This document shows, one piece after another, positions 1-13,443 of a DNA stretch of 64,000 nt (positions are counted from its first letter, which is position 1; every line of letters begins with the position of its first letter). The position numbers were made by a program, and so were the translations under genes. Origin of the DNA: Hirundichthys speculiger (taxonomy: Eukaryota > Chordata > Actinopteri > Beloniformes > Exocoetidae); the NCBI GenBank assembly GCA_018398805.1, contig JAGFBZ010001180.1, positions 1,302,001 to 1,366,000 on the forward strand, read 5' to 3'. The notes beneath the pieces are model-generated. The model was not told the origin of the DNA. It made no database searches and saw only the letters and a list, made by a program, of their open reading frames with translations.

Positions 1-1335
1 CTAATATGTTGTTAGTGTTGGATAAACATTACTCTGACATTGGTCGCGCAACAAGTTTAAACGCTTAGTTACTCAAGTTCCGCATCTTATTAAACTCCAA
101 GACGCAAAGCAGGTTTTTATTCATGTCTTAATATAGATTCAGTTATGTTTTTGCACATATATGCTATTTCTTTTTAGAGGAAGTCAAATCACAGCAAAAT
201 GTAAGATATTCTTCATAACTCTCTTTTTACAACATGAGACGTTTAGTTCAAACTATTCTTGTGGTTAAGTGTCCTAAAACAGGTTTCCAAACAGCAGGAA
301 AAAAAAGACAAATAATGCAAAATAGGAAAAAAAACTAAACAGATCCACTATTCTTTTAGATAGATAATTTTCACAACACTACAAAAACAATGAAATCAAC
401 TGAAAAAAAATAATAATTTGGTTCAATGAAATTAAAGTTTGAGCAAAGAAGAACAAAAATTGCTCAAACATACCTGACTGGACTTCTTTAAGAAGAATAG
501 ATGGGAAATAAAAACAAAGTGATAGATTTGTAGAGATTTCTCACTTTCCCCAGGAATGATTGGAAAAAAACTCATTGCTGCTTCCCTCTGTGGCTCTGCA
601 TTCTCTATGTGCTTTCACTCTCCTCTGTCAGCAGAAATAAAACGCAGACACAGTGGTTGGTGTACTTAATACATGGTGGAAATGTTCAGCTATGACAGCT
701 AATTGTGCTCCAAATTTGATTTTTTTGTTGCAGGAGTGCTGTAAAGTTTTACTGTTAACAGAAACTGGACTGGACACTTGCAGGAGAAAACACAAGGTGC
801 TTCCCAGCTGCGTGGTTGTTCTTTAGTCACACTGTAAACCTTTAAAAATGCAGATGAAAATAATAATTGAGATCTACAGCATCTTGATCCTAACAATGAT
901 GTATGCTAAAACAGATTTGAAAGCTTACCACTTTCTGTCTGATTATTTTTCTTTTTGTGTTGTAGTTATTCCCACTTAATGACTTTGTTATTATGAGGAG
1001 AAAAAAAAATGAAAGCGCTTTATCTGCAGAAACTAAACATCACCTCAAAATTACTAAAGACAGAAGAAGGAATGAATCTCCTGCTAAATGTGTCCGTGAG
1101 ATGAGACATCAAGGATGAGAAAACTGAACAGGATCAGCCAATGGAAATATAACCTTGTATCAAAAATCAATGCTCAATAGAAATGGTAAAAGAAAAAAAG
1201 TATGTCATTTTACAAAGATCTGTCAAATAGAAATTAGGAATCAACATGTTGATGCCATGGCAACAGAGGCAGATAGGCTTGAAATGCTGGGAAATCTCAA
1301 CAGCTAATATGGATTTGAATTATTTCAAGTTCAAG

Positions 1336-1388
1336 ATTCAATTCAATTCAAAATACTTTATTAATCCCCCAAGGGGGAAAAAATTGTA
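1336..1388 (-). repeat. Retroposon 3' tail with C/G hairpin
   Basis: On the minus strand this reads CCCCCTTGGGGGATTAATAAAG followed by repeated TTGAA units. This resembles the short 3' tail carried by several fish LINEs and SINEs, where a small hairpin precedes a target-primed end. The palindromic TCCCCCAAGGGGGA can form a six-base stem. Only the tail is visible, so the parent family is not assigned. It may or may not be connected with the LINE relic starting about 200 bp away. Confidence 0.45.
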
Positions 1389-1594
1389 TGAATTAAACAG
1401 TTAAAGGAAGAAATATTTAAAACTTTGTTTCACAATTTTGACTCAACATCCAAAGGTCTTAGTGAAATGACTGGGACATATGTCAGAGCACCACAGTGTT
1501 TTCAACCATGAATTTACAGTGCTTTTCACAGCAGCTGGTTTTACTAGATGGAGTGAACTGCTCTTCTCCACTCCACTACCCCCCTTCACTTTTT

Positions 1595-4170
1595 TTTTTC
1601 AATTTTATTTTTTGTTTATTAGTCAGGGACCATGTACAGAAAACATTAAACACAAGCAGAATAAAGATGCTCTGTACAAATTATAGCTTTCAAGCTGATG
1701 TCCATCTCCAGTCTCTGTGACAGGAAAGCAATAAATGAACAGGAGAAGATAAAAGGAAGATTAAAATGTACAAAAAGGTGACGTGCATATTATCTTGGAT
1801 GGTGCAAAAATGTAAGCATCAAAAGACACACCTACACAAAAAGTAACTTACACTCAAGGTAAACAGATATGCTTAAAAGAAGAGTCAATGCTGACACGCT
1901 TGATTTCTTAAAATCCATAATTTTGTTTCTCTTGTGAAATCTCTATAATTTGTATTGGTCTCCAATTTAGTGTGGCGCTTGTTCCATTCTTTTATGGTTT
2001 AATGTGAGAATGCTGTTTGTGCGAAAGCAGTTTTCCAGACTGGAAAACTATACTGCCATCTAGAGGCAGACCTTGTCTCTCTGTTCATCTGTTCAGACGT
2101 CAGGTGAACAAAGTACTTGAGATGTGAAGGTGCAGTACCATGACTTATTTTAAAAGCCATACGTACATCTGCAAATTTCAGCATGTTTTCAAAGCTTAAC
2201 ATATGATTACCTTGTTTTTATAGTGGTTCAAGAGGTTTCAGGGTTGTCTTATTAGCTTGACCCATCTGAAATTAGCAAGGTTGTATTTCAGAGTGCAACT
2301 CATCTTTTTTATGAGCTTTTTAAAGCTGTACATAGAGTTAAATGCCTAAATATTTTAATTTGGTTACATTGCTTATGTCTTCTCCATGGACAATTATGTT
2401 AGCATAGTCCTTGTAATTTTGTTTGTTGATAAAATATATTGTCTGTTCTCCCTGCATTTAGAGTGAGACATGATTCATTAAGGCATTTTAGCAATTTTTC
2501 CATAGCAACTGATAACTTGTCAACCACTTGATCAACATCTTTCCCCGATGACTGTGTCATCTGGGTACATTTGCATTATATGTCATCTTCACATACTGAT
2601 GGGAGATCATTTATTTACAGGGTAAAGAGCAGTGGGCCTAAGTCAGAGCCTTGTGACACTCCCATGGTGTAAACCCTTGTTTGTGATACAGCGTTATGTA
2701 TGCTTACACATTGGGAGCACCTAATAGATATGATTTTATCCAGTTAAGAGTATTCATGTTAAGTTTATATCTTGCTAGCTTAGTAAAGAGAACTGTGTGA
2801 TTAATTGTATTAAAGGCTTTGTGTAACTCTAAGAAGATTGCTCGTACCACCCCTCCTTTGTCCAGATTAAGTTTTATCTTTTCAGTAACATGCCAGCATG
2901 CTGTTTCCATGGAGCAGTTTGTCCTGAAACTGAACTGTATTTGATGCAGTTTGTCTTTGGACTCCAGATGTTCCACCAGTTGTTCTGCAACCACCTTTTC
3001 AACAGCTTTCGAGAGAACCAGAAGTATAGGGATTGATCTATTATTGCTAATTTCCTTTTTATCTCCTGTTTTGTATATGAGAGTTAAAATATCTAGTTTC
3101 AGGGCATTAAGAAAAACACTTTCTTGTCTTGATTGATTTATCAGTTTTGTGGCTGGAGCAGTTAATTTGTCTTTATGCCTTCTTTAGAAAAACTGTGTCT
3201 AGACCATGAATATTTTTAGCTCCAGGGCTTGACAAGTATGAAAGGATTCTGTTTAGCTGGACCTCATTTGTGGGCTTAGGTTGTAAATTGGCTTTGTGAC
3301 TTGTTATGATTTGATGAGGGCATGTTTGTATAAACTCCTGGCCCAGGTCCTTAACAGTCATTAAAGCTGTTAGCTATAACTAAACCATCAGAGTGGAGTG
3401 TAGCATTTAATTTGAGCTGTGTAACTTCATTCTTTTTAGATTCTCTTCCTTTGAGTTTACTTAGAGTTCTTTTTTTTTTATTGTTTCCTTTTGTATTTCT
3501 AATTGTATCTAGGAAAAAGTTTGCTTTTGCTTCACAGAGCTGCATTGTAAGTTTGTTTCTCAGGCTTTTGAAGATTAATTGATCTGTACTTCAACCAGAC
3601 TTTTTAGAGAGCAAGGTCCCTTTTCTTTATAAGGTCCTACAGTATATCATTTAACCAGGGTAGACTGTGTTTTACCTTAAGCTTGCGTAGTAAAGTCATT
3701 GTATATTTAGAAATAATTTGTTTGATCTTTGACACTAGATTATCACGTCTGTTCCACAGTTTGCATCAAGATTAATTTCATTCCACTTCACGTGTCGTAG
3801 CTCATTTTCAAATGGTTCAATGTTTTTCTTTGGAATGAATGAGGTAAATCTTCCTCTTTTAGTTAGCTTTTTGTGTTACAATTTAGATGTCTGCACCCTG
3901 CTAACATGAGGTTATGATCAGACATGCCAGTGATTAAACTGTATGCTTGTGTCATGTGATCTGGTTTGTTTGTAAATATCACATCTGGTCTGAGATGATC
4001 CAGTTGTTCTGGTTGGGCTACTATTTATCTGATTTATTTGGAACTTGTTAGTATTGTCCTTTTATTTCTTTCTAGACGTTTTACAGAGCTAATTTAAATT
4101 AGTCACCCAGGAGGATCAACTCTTTACCACCAAACTGTCTTCTAAAGACTGTGCTTCATTAAAAATCTTC
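1595..4170 (-). mobile_element. Degenerate L2/CR1-like LINE (jockey superfamily)
   Basis: This is a minus-strand non-LTR retrotransposon relic of about 2.6 kb. Its 3' tail near 1600-1650 contains the sense sequence GGTCCCTGACTAATAAAC, typical of fish elements of this type. Frame fragments follow: an RT C-terminal piece around 2200-2000 (FADVRMAFKISHGTAP), the core RT around 2994-2704 (QIQFSFRTNCSMETAC and FLELHKAFNTINH), and upstream pieces at 3361-3173 and 3545-3351. The 4170-3760 part resembles the end of the endonuclease. The catalytic motif A reads FLELHKAFN where FLDLxKAFD is expected, so the key aspartate is glutamate. Frames are broken throughout and the copy is dead. Confidence 0.8.
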
Positions 4171-5029
4171 CCTATAGCTTTGAGCAACCATTAACATGTA
4201 AATGTACTTGTTAAGACAGGTAACAATTAAAAAAAAAAATACACTGTTTAATACCATTGTGTGCATTGTATTTACTTAATTTTAAGACCAAGTAAGAACA
4301 CAATGATGTATTTTTTTTAAATTGGTACATAAAACCTTAAAAATTAAATGAGGGTGCACTTTCTTTTCCCGTGTCTGTTCACTGCTTTTCAGGCATGAAG
4401 CTAATGAGTTTTTCTTCTACATTCCTTTTCCTCTTTCTGTAGTTTACCATGGGCTCTCCACATGCTATCATATCACATGGCAAATAAGTTAGAAGGGCTT
4501 ATTTTAAAGTACTTACCATAAACAACAGACTATAAAAAAGAATACAATAAAATGAAATGTAAAAATTAAAATTGGGTGGAATAAGTGATTTAAGGTCTCT
4601 AGAGCACTGCAGTCTATAAGTAATGCTGGATACAAAGAGATCAGATAAACCTGAATAATCTCCTACAGCACTGTTATTCATAACGGTCATTTATCATGCT
4701 TAATACAACAAAACTTTTTTTTTCTCAATACATGCAACTATCAGTTTCACTGAATCAACTATGTTTCATGAAAAATACATGGAAATTTCAAGTAAAAAAA
4801 CTAAATATATTGTGAACACACTTAGAGTAAATCTTATCTTATATTCATTTAATAAAATAATAAGCATATTATGTTAATTCACATTTCCACATCCCAAAAG
4901 GTTACTATTTAAAATACGGTATCTGCCACACATTCATTGATCTTCAGTTAGTTGACAAAAGTCAAGTGAGTGAACTTGCAGCAGCAGTCGAGGCATCGCT
5001 TCATATTCGACAGTTGTATGATTTTTACT

Positions 5030-5421
5030 TCCGCCAAGAAGGTTATGTTTATGCTGGCGTTTATCTGTCTGTCTGTCTGTGTACAAGATAACTCAAAAAG
5101 TTATGGATGGATTTTGATTAAGTTTTCAGGAGTTGTCAGAAATGTGAAAAGGAAGAACTGATTTCATTTTGGCTGTGATCCGGAAGAAATCCTGGATTCT
5201 CAATCACTTTCGAATTTTCGATAACACTGCGGTCAATGGGGCCGAAAATTTTGTTTCCCGATATCTCCGTTAATTATTGCCCAAACCTCATGAAATTTGA
5301 CTCAGGGATTGACAATGGGAACCTCTATCAAATTTCAAAGGCTGATCCGGATCTGACCCAGAACGCCAATTTTATCGCTATCTCTAAATCGCTATATGTG
5401 GGAATTGTTGCACTTGGCGGA
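5030..5421. mobile_element. Short dispersed repeat with inverted ends
   Basis: The block begins TCCGCCAAG (5030-5038) and ends CTTGGCGGA (5413-5421), perfect nine-base inverted ends. Inside are TCTGTCTGTCTGTCTG and a stretch resembling the widespread repeat in which TTATGGATGGATTTTGAT is followed by TTTCAGG and later by a GTGATCCGGA segment. I recognise the pattern from many animal genomes but cannot name its family confidently. The following GGTCTGCGATTTCCGAGTGC probably belongs to the same element. The MITE-like structure is seen directly; the class is inferred. Confidence 0.6.
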
Positions 5422-5889
5422 GGTCTGCGATTTCCGAGTGCTTTTCTAGTTGTAATTTTTTTTCCCTTTTTTTTTTGGTTGATGTTTGGGCAATCACAGC
5501 TTGGTATAAAGTTGGGGAAGATCACAATTTTGGTTTAAAATTAAAATGTCAAAACCCTGATATTTTAAACATCTCTTCAAAAGTAAAATTGTTCATAAAC
5601 TTGCAGTTACACCATCTGACATATTCATAACAACTATGTATCAGATTTGAATGAGAAGAAATGAACGATGTGCCTTGTAGTAAGCTGTTGTAACACTATT
5701 CTCTGGTGTTTGCTGTTTGTGCTTCAGAGCTTTCAGCCGAATGCTCATTTGATTGGTCAGTTCTCACTGCTCTCAGAGCCAGACAGCAAAATGTAATTAT
5801 GGCAGTTTATTTTGAATATTCAACCGTAAATATTCTGCCAACTAATGGCATAGTTACACAGTGGTATTTGTACTGTAAATAAAATTCCC

Positions 5890-6285
5890 CATGCATTCTC
5901 ATGCAGCTACTTAAAGTTTGGCACAAGCCCTTCTTGTTTCAACTTAGTGATGCTCTTGTGTAAGATGCCAGGTCCATAAAGACCAATATTTTCCCAGATT
6001 GGCATGAAAAAAAAAAATTTGATTGGTGTGCCCAGAGCGAAGACCTCAGCCCCATTCACCCCATTCATCTCCTCTGGGATGTATTAGAGTGCTGACAGTG
6101 AGCCAGACCTTGTCAAAAAAAGCAGTGCCTGTCTTCACTGTTGTGCTTGTGGCTGAATGGGAGTCTGTAATGTTGAGCTGAAAGCCTTCCTTGAAGAGTG
6201 AGGGCAGTGACAGCAGCAATATAATGCCCATGGTTTTGAAATAGCATGCTGAATGATCAAATACTTATGTTGCTATTACTTAAGC
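5890..6285 (+). mobile_element. Tc1-like transposon, 3' portion relic
   Basis: This stretch matches the C-terminal region of fish Tc1-like transposases in broken frames. Recognisable pieces are GAAGACCTCAGCCCCATTC followed by TCTGGGATGTATTAGAG, corresponding to the conserved DLNP-I-HLWDELE motif. Then come a piece corresponding to LVAEW and AAAGCCTTCCTTGAAGAGTG, corresponding to ESLPRRVEA. The downstream GCCCATGGTTTTGAAATAGCATG resembles the usual 3' flank. No intact open frame or terminal inverted repeat is visible, so the copy is truncated and inactive. Confidence 0.7.
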
Positions 6286-8341
6286 ATCTATGCAGTTGGA
6301 TATATATGTTGCACTAACCTACCACAGTGATGCATAACTGGACTTTGGGTTGTTATTAAAAAAAATCTGTTAATATATAGTATATTATTTTAAAGCTCAC
6401 ATGATTTTATAAGGCTTTGCCCACTCAAAAGGGACAGAAAGTGCCAATTAATCAATGCTAAACACCAGTTTATGTGGCGTGACTACCATGCCTACCATCT
6501 GGGACTGACACAACACCAGAAGGCTGCGATGAAGGCAGTTTGAACATAAACAGGCCTGTTGCTAATGAGACATCAAATTAGCAAAGTTATTTACAAGTCA
6601 GAGGACTTTGTTTTCTATTGATCTGAATGATTGTAAAGATGGGAAGGCAGGGCACAATGGCCCTTGTCATAGGATTTTTTTTTTTTACTTTTCTCATCCA
6701 CATACACACCATCAGAGAAAAATCTTCCATCTTTGCTCTTTCTAATACACACTTGTCACACACAGGGAGCACTCAAGAGAATACTGACAAAGGGGGTGTG
6801 ATGCTGGTAAATAGGCTATCCTCAGTCATTATCAGCTTTGTGCTCGCACTGGAGAGCAGCTGGCAACACAAGTGATGCATCATTTCCACCTTTGATGGAC
6901 TGGGGGGAGGGGTGGACTTCAGCAGGGGACATGGAGAAAGAGGACAGCGAAAAGGTGAGTGGCAGGGAAACAATCCCTGCTAATTCACACACAGGGAGAA
7001 GCTCAAAGACCAGCACCAGTCTCTGATAAAACACTCACTGGATCAAAATGAAGCATGGATGGCCTGTCCCCCGCCTTTGTTAACTAAGGTAAAGCCATTA
7101 GCGAAACTTGTGAGAAAACAGCATGAAAAAGGTAGTTCAATTCATAATATCTCACTAATATAGGTGTTTCCCCCTGAGCTGGCTATAATTGTGCCAAGGA
7201 AATAAAACCCTCTTATTCTGTGTGCAGGCACATCTTCACAGAGAAAACGGCTCTCTCTGTCTCATCTAGTCTCCACGAGGCTGCACTGATTTCCCATGGC
7301 TGTTGTCAAATTCCGATTCACCAAGGGAACATTTCAATTGGCTAGAGACTGTCAGTTTTTGCAGGTGACTGGATGAAATGGAGCCATACTGGCAAGGGTA
7401 TTAGTTGGAAATGAAACAAAATGACAGGATGTAGTGTTTAATGAGGGAGACTGTTGTTTAATACGGGTCTCAAAGTGCAGAAAAGGAGCTTAAACTGACA
7501 AACTGCTGGATTGAGAGAGGACATGAGATGAGGATATTATAAAAGAAGAGGGGGTGACTGTAAAAGGGCAGATAAATGTGTAATGACAGATGCATTATGA
7601 GAGGGACAGAGAGGATAGGGAAAAGAGAAATGAAGAGGGTGTCAAATCAGCAGGGAACCCCGTTTTGAAGACAAGTGTGGACCAGAGTCAGAACTGTAAA
7701 AGCACTTGGAGATAAGAGGCAGGGGGTTGAGTGGGAATGAAAAAATAAGACAGTGTGGCTCCGCCACATCTTATCTGAGGCAAAGGAGGCAGGTTTCTTG
7801 TGATGGTGGTGGAAGGCTTGGAGTTAGGGGAATAAAAAAAAAAAAAAAATGTCTAGCTGGCTGAAGTGCATGGATGGGCAGCCTGAATAAAAATCTCCAT
7901 CCATTTAGAGGAAGTCCATCACGTAGGCACTTATACCAAGGGGGCTTAAGAAAAGATGCCAGAGAGACAGAGGGGATGATAAAGGCATGCAAAGTATAAA
8001 TTAGGGGTCATGAAGAGGACTAAGAGAAGAAGTGACAGTTGAAACAGGAATGGAAAAATGAAAACAGAACTGCATTAGCTTTTTCTATTTTCGAAGCAAC
8101 TATGGGCGTTATAGTCAAAGTAATGCATTTTACCTTGGTAGTTCATGGGGTTAATAATGAAACAGAGTAGATCTCTTTATACTTTCTTTGCAGGCTCCGG
8201 GGCAAGCAGTATAAAGCACTGCATGCTGCTGTTTAACTTGCCGTGTACAGAAAGGTAGGCCATTAGCCACTACTGAGCTCTGTTCTGATGCCATATGGAG
8301 AAGGTGGAAATTTCTTGGTGTGCCTGAATCTTGTGTGAATG

Positions 8342-8343
<2 letters not shown>

Positions 8344-8414
<71 letters not shown>
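8344..8414. repeat. (TG)n microsatellite, about 35 units
   Basis: An uninterrupted TG run of about 71 bases lies between GCATG and CTACTAATGC. It is alternating purine-pyrimidine DNA, able in principle to adopt Z-DNA, and is likely length-polymorphic. The long Thr-His and Cys-Val frames through it are artefacts of the repeat. Confidence 0.97.
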
Positions 8415-8415
<1 letters not shown>

Positions 8416-9984
8416 TACTAATGCAGTTCTATATGAATGGTTGAACATGCATGCAAGCGTTAGGCACACCCAGGTGTCTAAACACACCAAGCACCAAACC
8501 AGGTTGACTCCATTGCTCTGCATGAATACTCAATTAATGCTGGTTGTTCTTGGAGCATAATGAGGAAATACACATATAAGGATTTACCAGATGAAACTTT
8601 CTGCAGAAACTTCGAAAAAGGACTAAACGTTTCATACTGTGCAGCCATTTTACATGCATTCCAGCTGTAAGGTTGTGAAAAGACAGCAGGTCAAAGCTCC
8701 AGTCTACCCAAGATATTAAGTGGCTAAAAAGCTTTGCATAGACTGGAGTGCACTCACTACATGATAAAATGAGTGGGAAGCTGGCAGACTGGCTGGCTGG
8801 TTGGCGGCATGACTGACTGATGTCAGAGAAGGGAACATAGAGCTTGGAGCTGTTAAAAGCCAGTTAGAGTCGGTGCTGACATTTCCCTCCACCTGCAAGG
8901 TATCGCAAGAGGAGTGAGACTAATGTAAGGTGAGAGCTAAAGAGAAAGAAAGAAATTAAGAGAAATGCAACTAAAGACTGAATCAAATGATGTGAGAAAA
9001 GGAGAGGAGAAGGCAGAGAAAGAAAGAGATGTTCCCAAAAGCAATGTTTCAGCAGTGATTTTACTATCTACTGAAGCAGAAAGCAGTGAACTTTAGATTA
9101 AACATTAGTACAGAGCCAGAGAAATACAGGGAAAGTAAAAATAGGATAAAAAAAAAAAGCATGCTTATATTAGCCACCTCTATTTTAATTAATTTGTCCT
9201 TTCATTCCATTTTCCCCATCTCATTTTTGGTTTTGCAAATGTAGAACTTAATTAAGGAAAAACAATTATTGGAAATGATTGCCTATTACCTAATTGTTTA
9301 GGTTATCACAGTAATCATTATTACGCCCTGCAAGAACAAATGAGCATTTACACCAGACATGAAAATAGCCAGTCTGTGGAATCAAACTGTTTGTTTGTTT
9401 TTTTTTTTCAGTTTTTTTCTAGAATATGAAAGCAAATGAAGGCAAAGAGAACACAAATGTAGGGGTTTGGTTCTATTAACACAAGGTGTTCTCCAAACCT
9501 AAAGGCAGGCTGCTCACTGGGAAAGTGGCTGTTCATTTCATTGAATGAGAGACACTTTGTGACTATTTTTAAAAAGATTAAGAGAGCCTACAAACATAAT
9601 TTAAGACTTCCTAAACTGACAACTGTACACGCTTGTTTGTACAAAGTAATATATAGTGATTGGTTGCAAAACGATCTGCAAAATGCAGTCAGTGCTCATA
9701 TTTACCAGACATGTGAGATATAAGTCAGACCCTGGAAGTAAACATGAAGGACTTTAAACATTCCTCACCCTAATATGTCAGTTATTTATTAAGCCTTCTG
9801 TTCAGATATTTAGCTAGAGAAATAAAACTGCTTCTTGTTTTTCTTTTTTTTTTTTTTTGCAACACTCTCAGGACATTTAAATTCATGAGGATACTTTTTC
9901 TGACAGTCGCTGTTTGAAATACTACATTGATAAAATATAAAATGCAAGAAAAAAAAAAAGAGATTCTATGCGAGGGATGTATGA

Positions 9985-10200
9985 AGCAGCATTTGTCGTG
10001 GTTTAGGAGGTAGAACAGTCTTCTGCCAAGTGGAGCATCTGTCGTTTGATTCTTGGACTCTGTATGCCTTAGTGGCTTTGGGCAAGGCACTCAATAGGAC
10101 TAAATTTTTTTTTTTTTAAGTGAATACATGAAGAAATGCTCCATGGATGGAAGAATGTGGCTCTATGTGCAAGTGCAACATAAATATGCTTCATTTATGG
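9985..10200 (+). repeat. tRNA-derived SINE, degenerate
   Basis: The sequence carries a degraded tRNA-like head: TGGTTTAGGAGGTAGAACAG resembles an A-box region and CGTTTGATTC a B-box (GGTTCGATTCC consensus). After it comes TTGGGCAAGGCACTCAATAG, the body motif common to many fish tRNA SINEs. A poly-T run interrupts it near 10107. The family cannot be named. Promoter function is probably lost given the changes in both boxes. Confidence 0.6.
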
Positions 10201-11799
10201 CCTTGCATTAATTAGCAGAAAGGAGGTTTTTTCACTTTGAAATATCAGTAACAATTTCAGTTGAAGGAATTTTTTATTACTTTTAGGATGAGTCATGGAG
10301 CTCTCAGTGTCAAGAATATGAGCAAAAACCAGCCAATGTAACTCTGGACTCCCGACCCGTTCGTCTCCTGCGTATTCACTGAGTATCACTTTAAGGCACT
10401 ATGTTGCACACCAGCAACAACGAAACCAGCTGCTGCTGGACCTGCTGCACAGAGCTGCTGTGATCATCATAGCAAAGGTAACGAAGAGACACAAGGAGCT
10501 AACGATGAAAAAAAAAATAAGTTTGTGACCGAGTAAGAATCCAAACAAAAGTGAATCTTTGACAATGTCAAAAAAGCAATTTATCCTACATGCCCACAGG
10601 GGGACCCTCTGAACTAAAAATTACAAAGGCTCCTATGTGCTGCCTTAAACATCAGTTTTTTTGATTAGTTTAGCTTTATTTAACAGACAGAAGCACCAAG
10701 AAAACTGTCTTCAGGCTCTTCACTGATAAACTTTATTTCATTCAGAAAACCAAGGAAATTTTACTGCAGAAAAGCACTCAGGTGAGAAAATGGAAAAGGA
10801 AAGACTTGAGCGTTAAAGCATTTAAAGCCTTTAGAATGTACAAGTAACAACATTTAGCTGTCAAAATGTCCTTGGAGAAGACACTATATCTTTACAATGT
10901 CCTGAAAAGAAACACTGCATATATGTTCAGTAAGTGAACGTGAGAATGAGATGCACTTTGTAAAGCACTTTGTGGGACTTAAAACAGGTGAGATAGCTGA
11001 CAGATATAAACAGACCTATAAACAATAGAACTATAACAGAAGGAAAAAATGCTAATATAAAAGAAAGCTGTTAAACACCTACATTAAACTATATCCTATA
11101 TATCTTATATTACTAAATGTATGAGTGGCAGAAATATTTTTTCTTTACTTTCTTGATCCCTATACAATTTCAGTAACAATTTCCCTACAATCTTAAAAAA
11201 TGATCATAGTACAAAATTTGCAAATAACTTCAGTTTATGTCTGATGTACACTTTGAGGAGTAGTGTTAGTTTCCCTTATTTGCTTCACTCATTTCTACAT
11301 GTACATAGCTCTGAGCATGAAAAAATGAAAGAAGCAATTTTAGAAACATAGGCTATTTATATGAAATTAAGAGAATAAGAAAATTCATAAGACTAATATT
11401 AGTATTGCTCCTATAAATGACAAGGCTGTAGGTTAAATCATTTTCATTAGTGTTATAACTGGGAGCTGACCAGCATAGCCATGGTGCAATTTACCCTCAT
11501 ATTGTATTCATATCATTAATGCACTAATACCAGCTAATTGCATGAGAGATTAAACGCTAAGGAAGGAGGGAAGAATTTGTAGTGGTTGGTAAGACATAGA
11601 GATCAAGACAGGAAAGATGTGCAGCAGGTTAGGATGACTAAGGGGAGAGATGGAAATGTGCTTCCAAATGAGGAGAGCGTGAGGGAAAATTGGAAAGAGA
11701 ACTGATGAATGAAGAAAATGAGACAGAGAAAAAAAGGTGGAAGGCACAGCACCTGAAGGGCCACGGATCAGCAAGGTTTAAGTAAGAGCAGCTTTAAAA

Positions 11800-12780
11800 A
11801 ATAATGAACAGAAAGGTAGATGGCCCTGATGACATACTGGTGGAGGGACTGGAAATGCCAAGGAGAGAAGTAAGTGGAGTATTCAACTAGATTGTTCCGC
11901 AACATCCTGGACAGTAAAAGAACGCCTGAGGGACGGCAGGAAATTATTGCCGATTTTCAAGAACAAGGGTTGTCCGGAGCGCGGCAAATACAGAGGCATA
12001 AAACTTATGAGCCACACAATGAAGATCTGGGAAAGAGTGCTAAAACCTAAGTTAAGAAAAGTGGTTACAATTTGCGAGCAGGAGTATGATTTCATGCCAA
12101 GAAAAAAAACCTTGACAGTGCTTGCTTTGAAAATGCTAAAAGAGAGAAGGACGGAGAAGGTCAGAAGAAGGTGCACTCTGTCCCTGTAGATTTAGAGAAA
12201 GCATATGACGAGGGAGGAACTGTGGCGTCGCATGTGGAAGTCTAAAATGGCAGAAGAGATATGTTACAGTGGGACTGGACACAGTGTTTATGAGGTCAGC
12301 ATGACAGCAGTGAGGTGGTCAGTGTGAGTAATGGATGGTTATCATGTGGAAGGACAGACCCGGAGCCCCTTCTTCATCACCAGAGTGGGAAGGTTGGTGG
12401 GTAAAATTAGACAGACGTCTCCATGGACTGTGATGTTTGTGGATGACATTGTGATGTGTATCAAGAGCAGATACGCACTGGAGGGAAGAGGAATGGAAGT
12501 CAGCCGCAGCTCGACTTCACACATGTGTCAATGAAAGGGAAGAAGGTAGGAACAGCAAGGATGCAAGAAACAAAGATAAGGAAGTTTGAGGAGTTTAAAT
12601 ACTTAAGCTCAACTGTTCAGAGCAACAGGTAAGCGTGGAAAGAAGTGAAGAAGAGACTGCGGACAGGGAGCTGGTGGAGAAGATTTTTCTGGTGTTATCT
12701 GTGATGGAAGCGTAGCAGCGAGAGTAGAGGGAACGGTTTATAAGACAGTCGGGTGACCAGCCCTTCTCTGCCAGCCTGCG
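11800..12780 (+). mobile_element. RTE-like LINE, reverse transcriptase relic
   Basis: This plus-strand relic corresponds to the RT of a common fish non-LTR element that I place in the RTE group. Pieces in order are a GPDDI-like segment near 11825, KYRGIKLMSHTMKIWERVL (11980-12038), CEQEYDFMPRKK, VDLEKAYD near 12186, PWTVMFVDDIVMC with an intact catalytic Asp-Asp at 12442-12447, GMEVSRSST, and a C-terminal part up to VYKTV near 12750. Several frameshifts and deletions separate the pieces; for instance the segment between motifs A and B is shortened. The element is inactive. The RTE placement rests on remembered similarity. Confidence 0.8.
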
Positions 12781-13270
12781 CTCCACATCTGGGAGATTCA
12801 GACATGAGTGACCTCAGACTGTCGAGCTTAAGTGACTGTGCCAGAATGGACAAAGACTTCCTTTGCAAAAGTGCAACAACTCGTGACTTCAGTTCCCAAA
12901 GGAAGACAAAGTGCAGATAAAAAAGAAGGTAGTGCAACACAATTTTAAACGCACCCTATCCTAACTCTTTTTTTGAGTGTGTTACTAACGCTTGTTCCAT
13001 GTTTATTTAAATAATAAAGTTGGTACTTGATGCTAAAAATCAGCTCCTATGGGTTTGTGCCTGTCAAATTAAGGCTAAAAGAAATTAATAAATTACATAT
13101 TTAAGTTGTTGCATTTTAGAAAACCTTTTTGGAAAGGATGTAAGTGAGTTATTAAGCTTAGATTGTTTATGAGGTGACCAGCGACCACTCAAACTCACTT
13201 GTGCACCTATAACACATTAAGACAATTTAAAAGAATATATATTGAATTAGTTTAATAACATTTAACATAC

Positions 13271-13443
13271 CATTCAAATTCTAAAAAAGTTTAGACACTG
13301 TAAAATGCCAATAAAAAATGAAACACAATTTTTTGGATTATTTGCATCTGCATTCTCATAAATCCGTATTTTATTCCCAATAGAGCATAAAGAACATATA
13401 AGATGCTGAAACTATGACATTTTACAGTTTCATATAGAATATT
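13271..13443 (+). mobile_element. Tc1-family terminal fragment (copy A)
   Basis: This segment matches the left end of the element at 27128-28018. It contains AAAAAAGTTTAGACACTGTA, then the conserved CTCATAAATCCGTATTTTATT and AATAGAGCATAAAGAACATA, ending near GACATTTTACAGTTTCATAT. Only about 170 bp survive. It is a solo terminal fragment or a small non-autonomous derivative in the cadherin intron. Confidence 0.65.

Noticed and set aside
8263..8560. Thr-His and Cys-Val frames of 73-86 codons
   Set aside because: They are translations of the (TG)n microsatellite.
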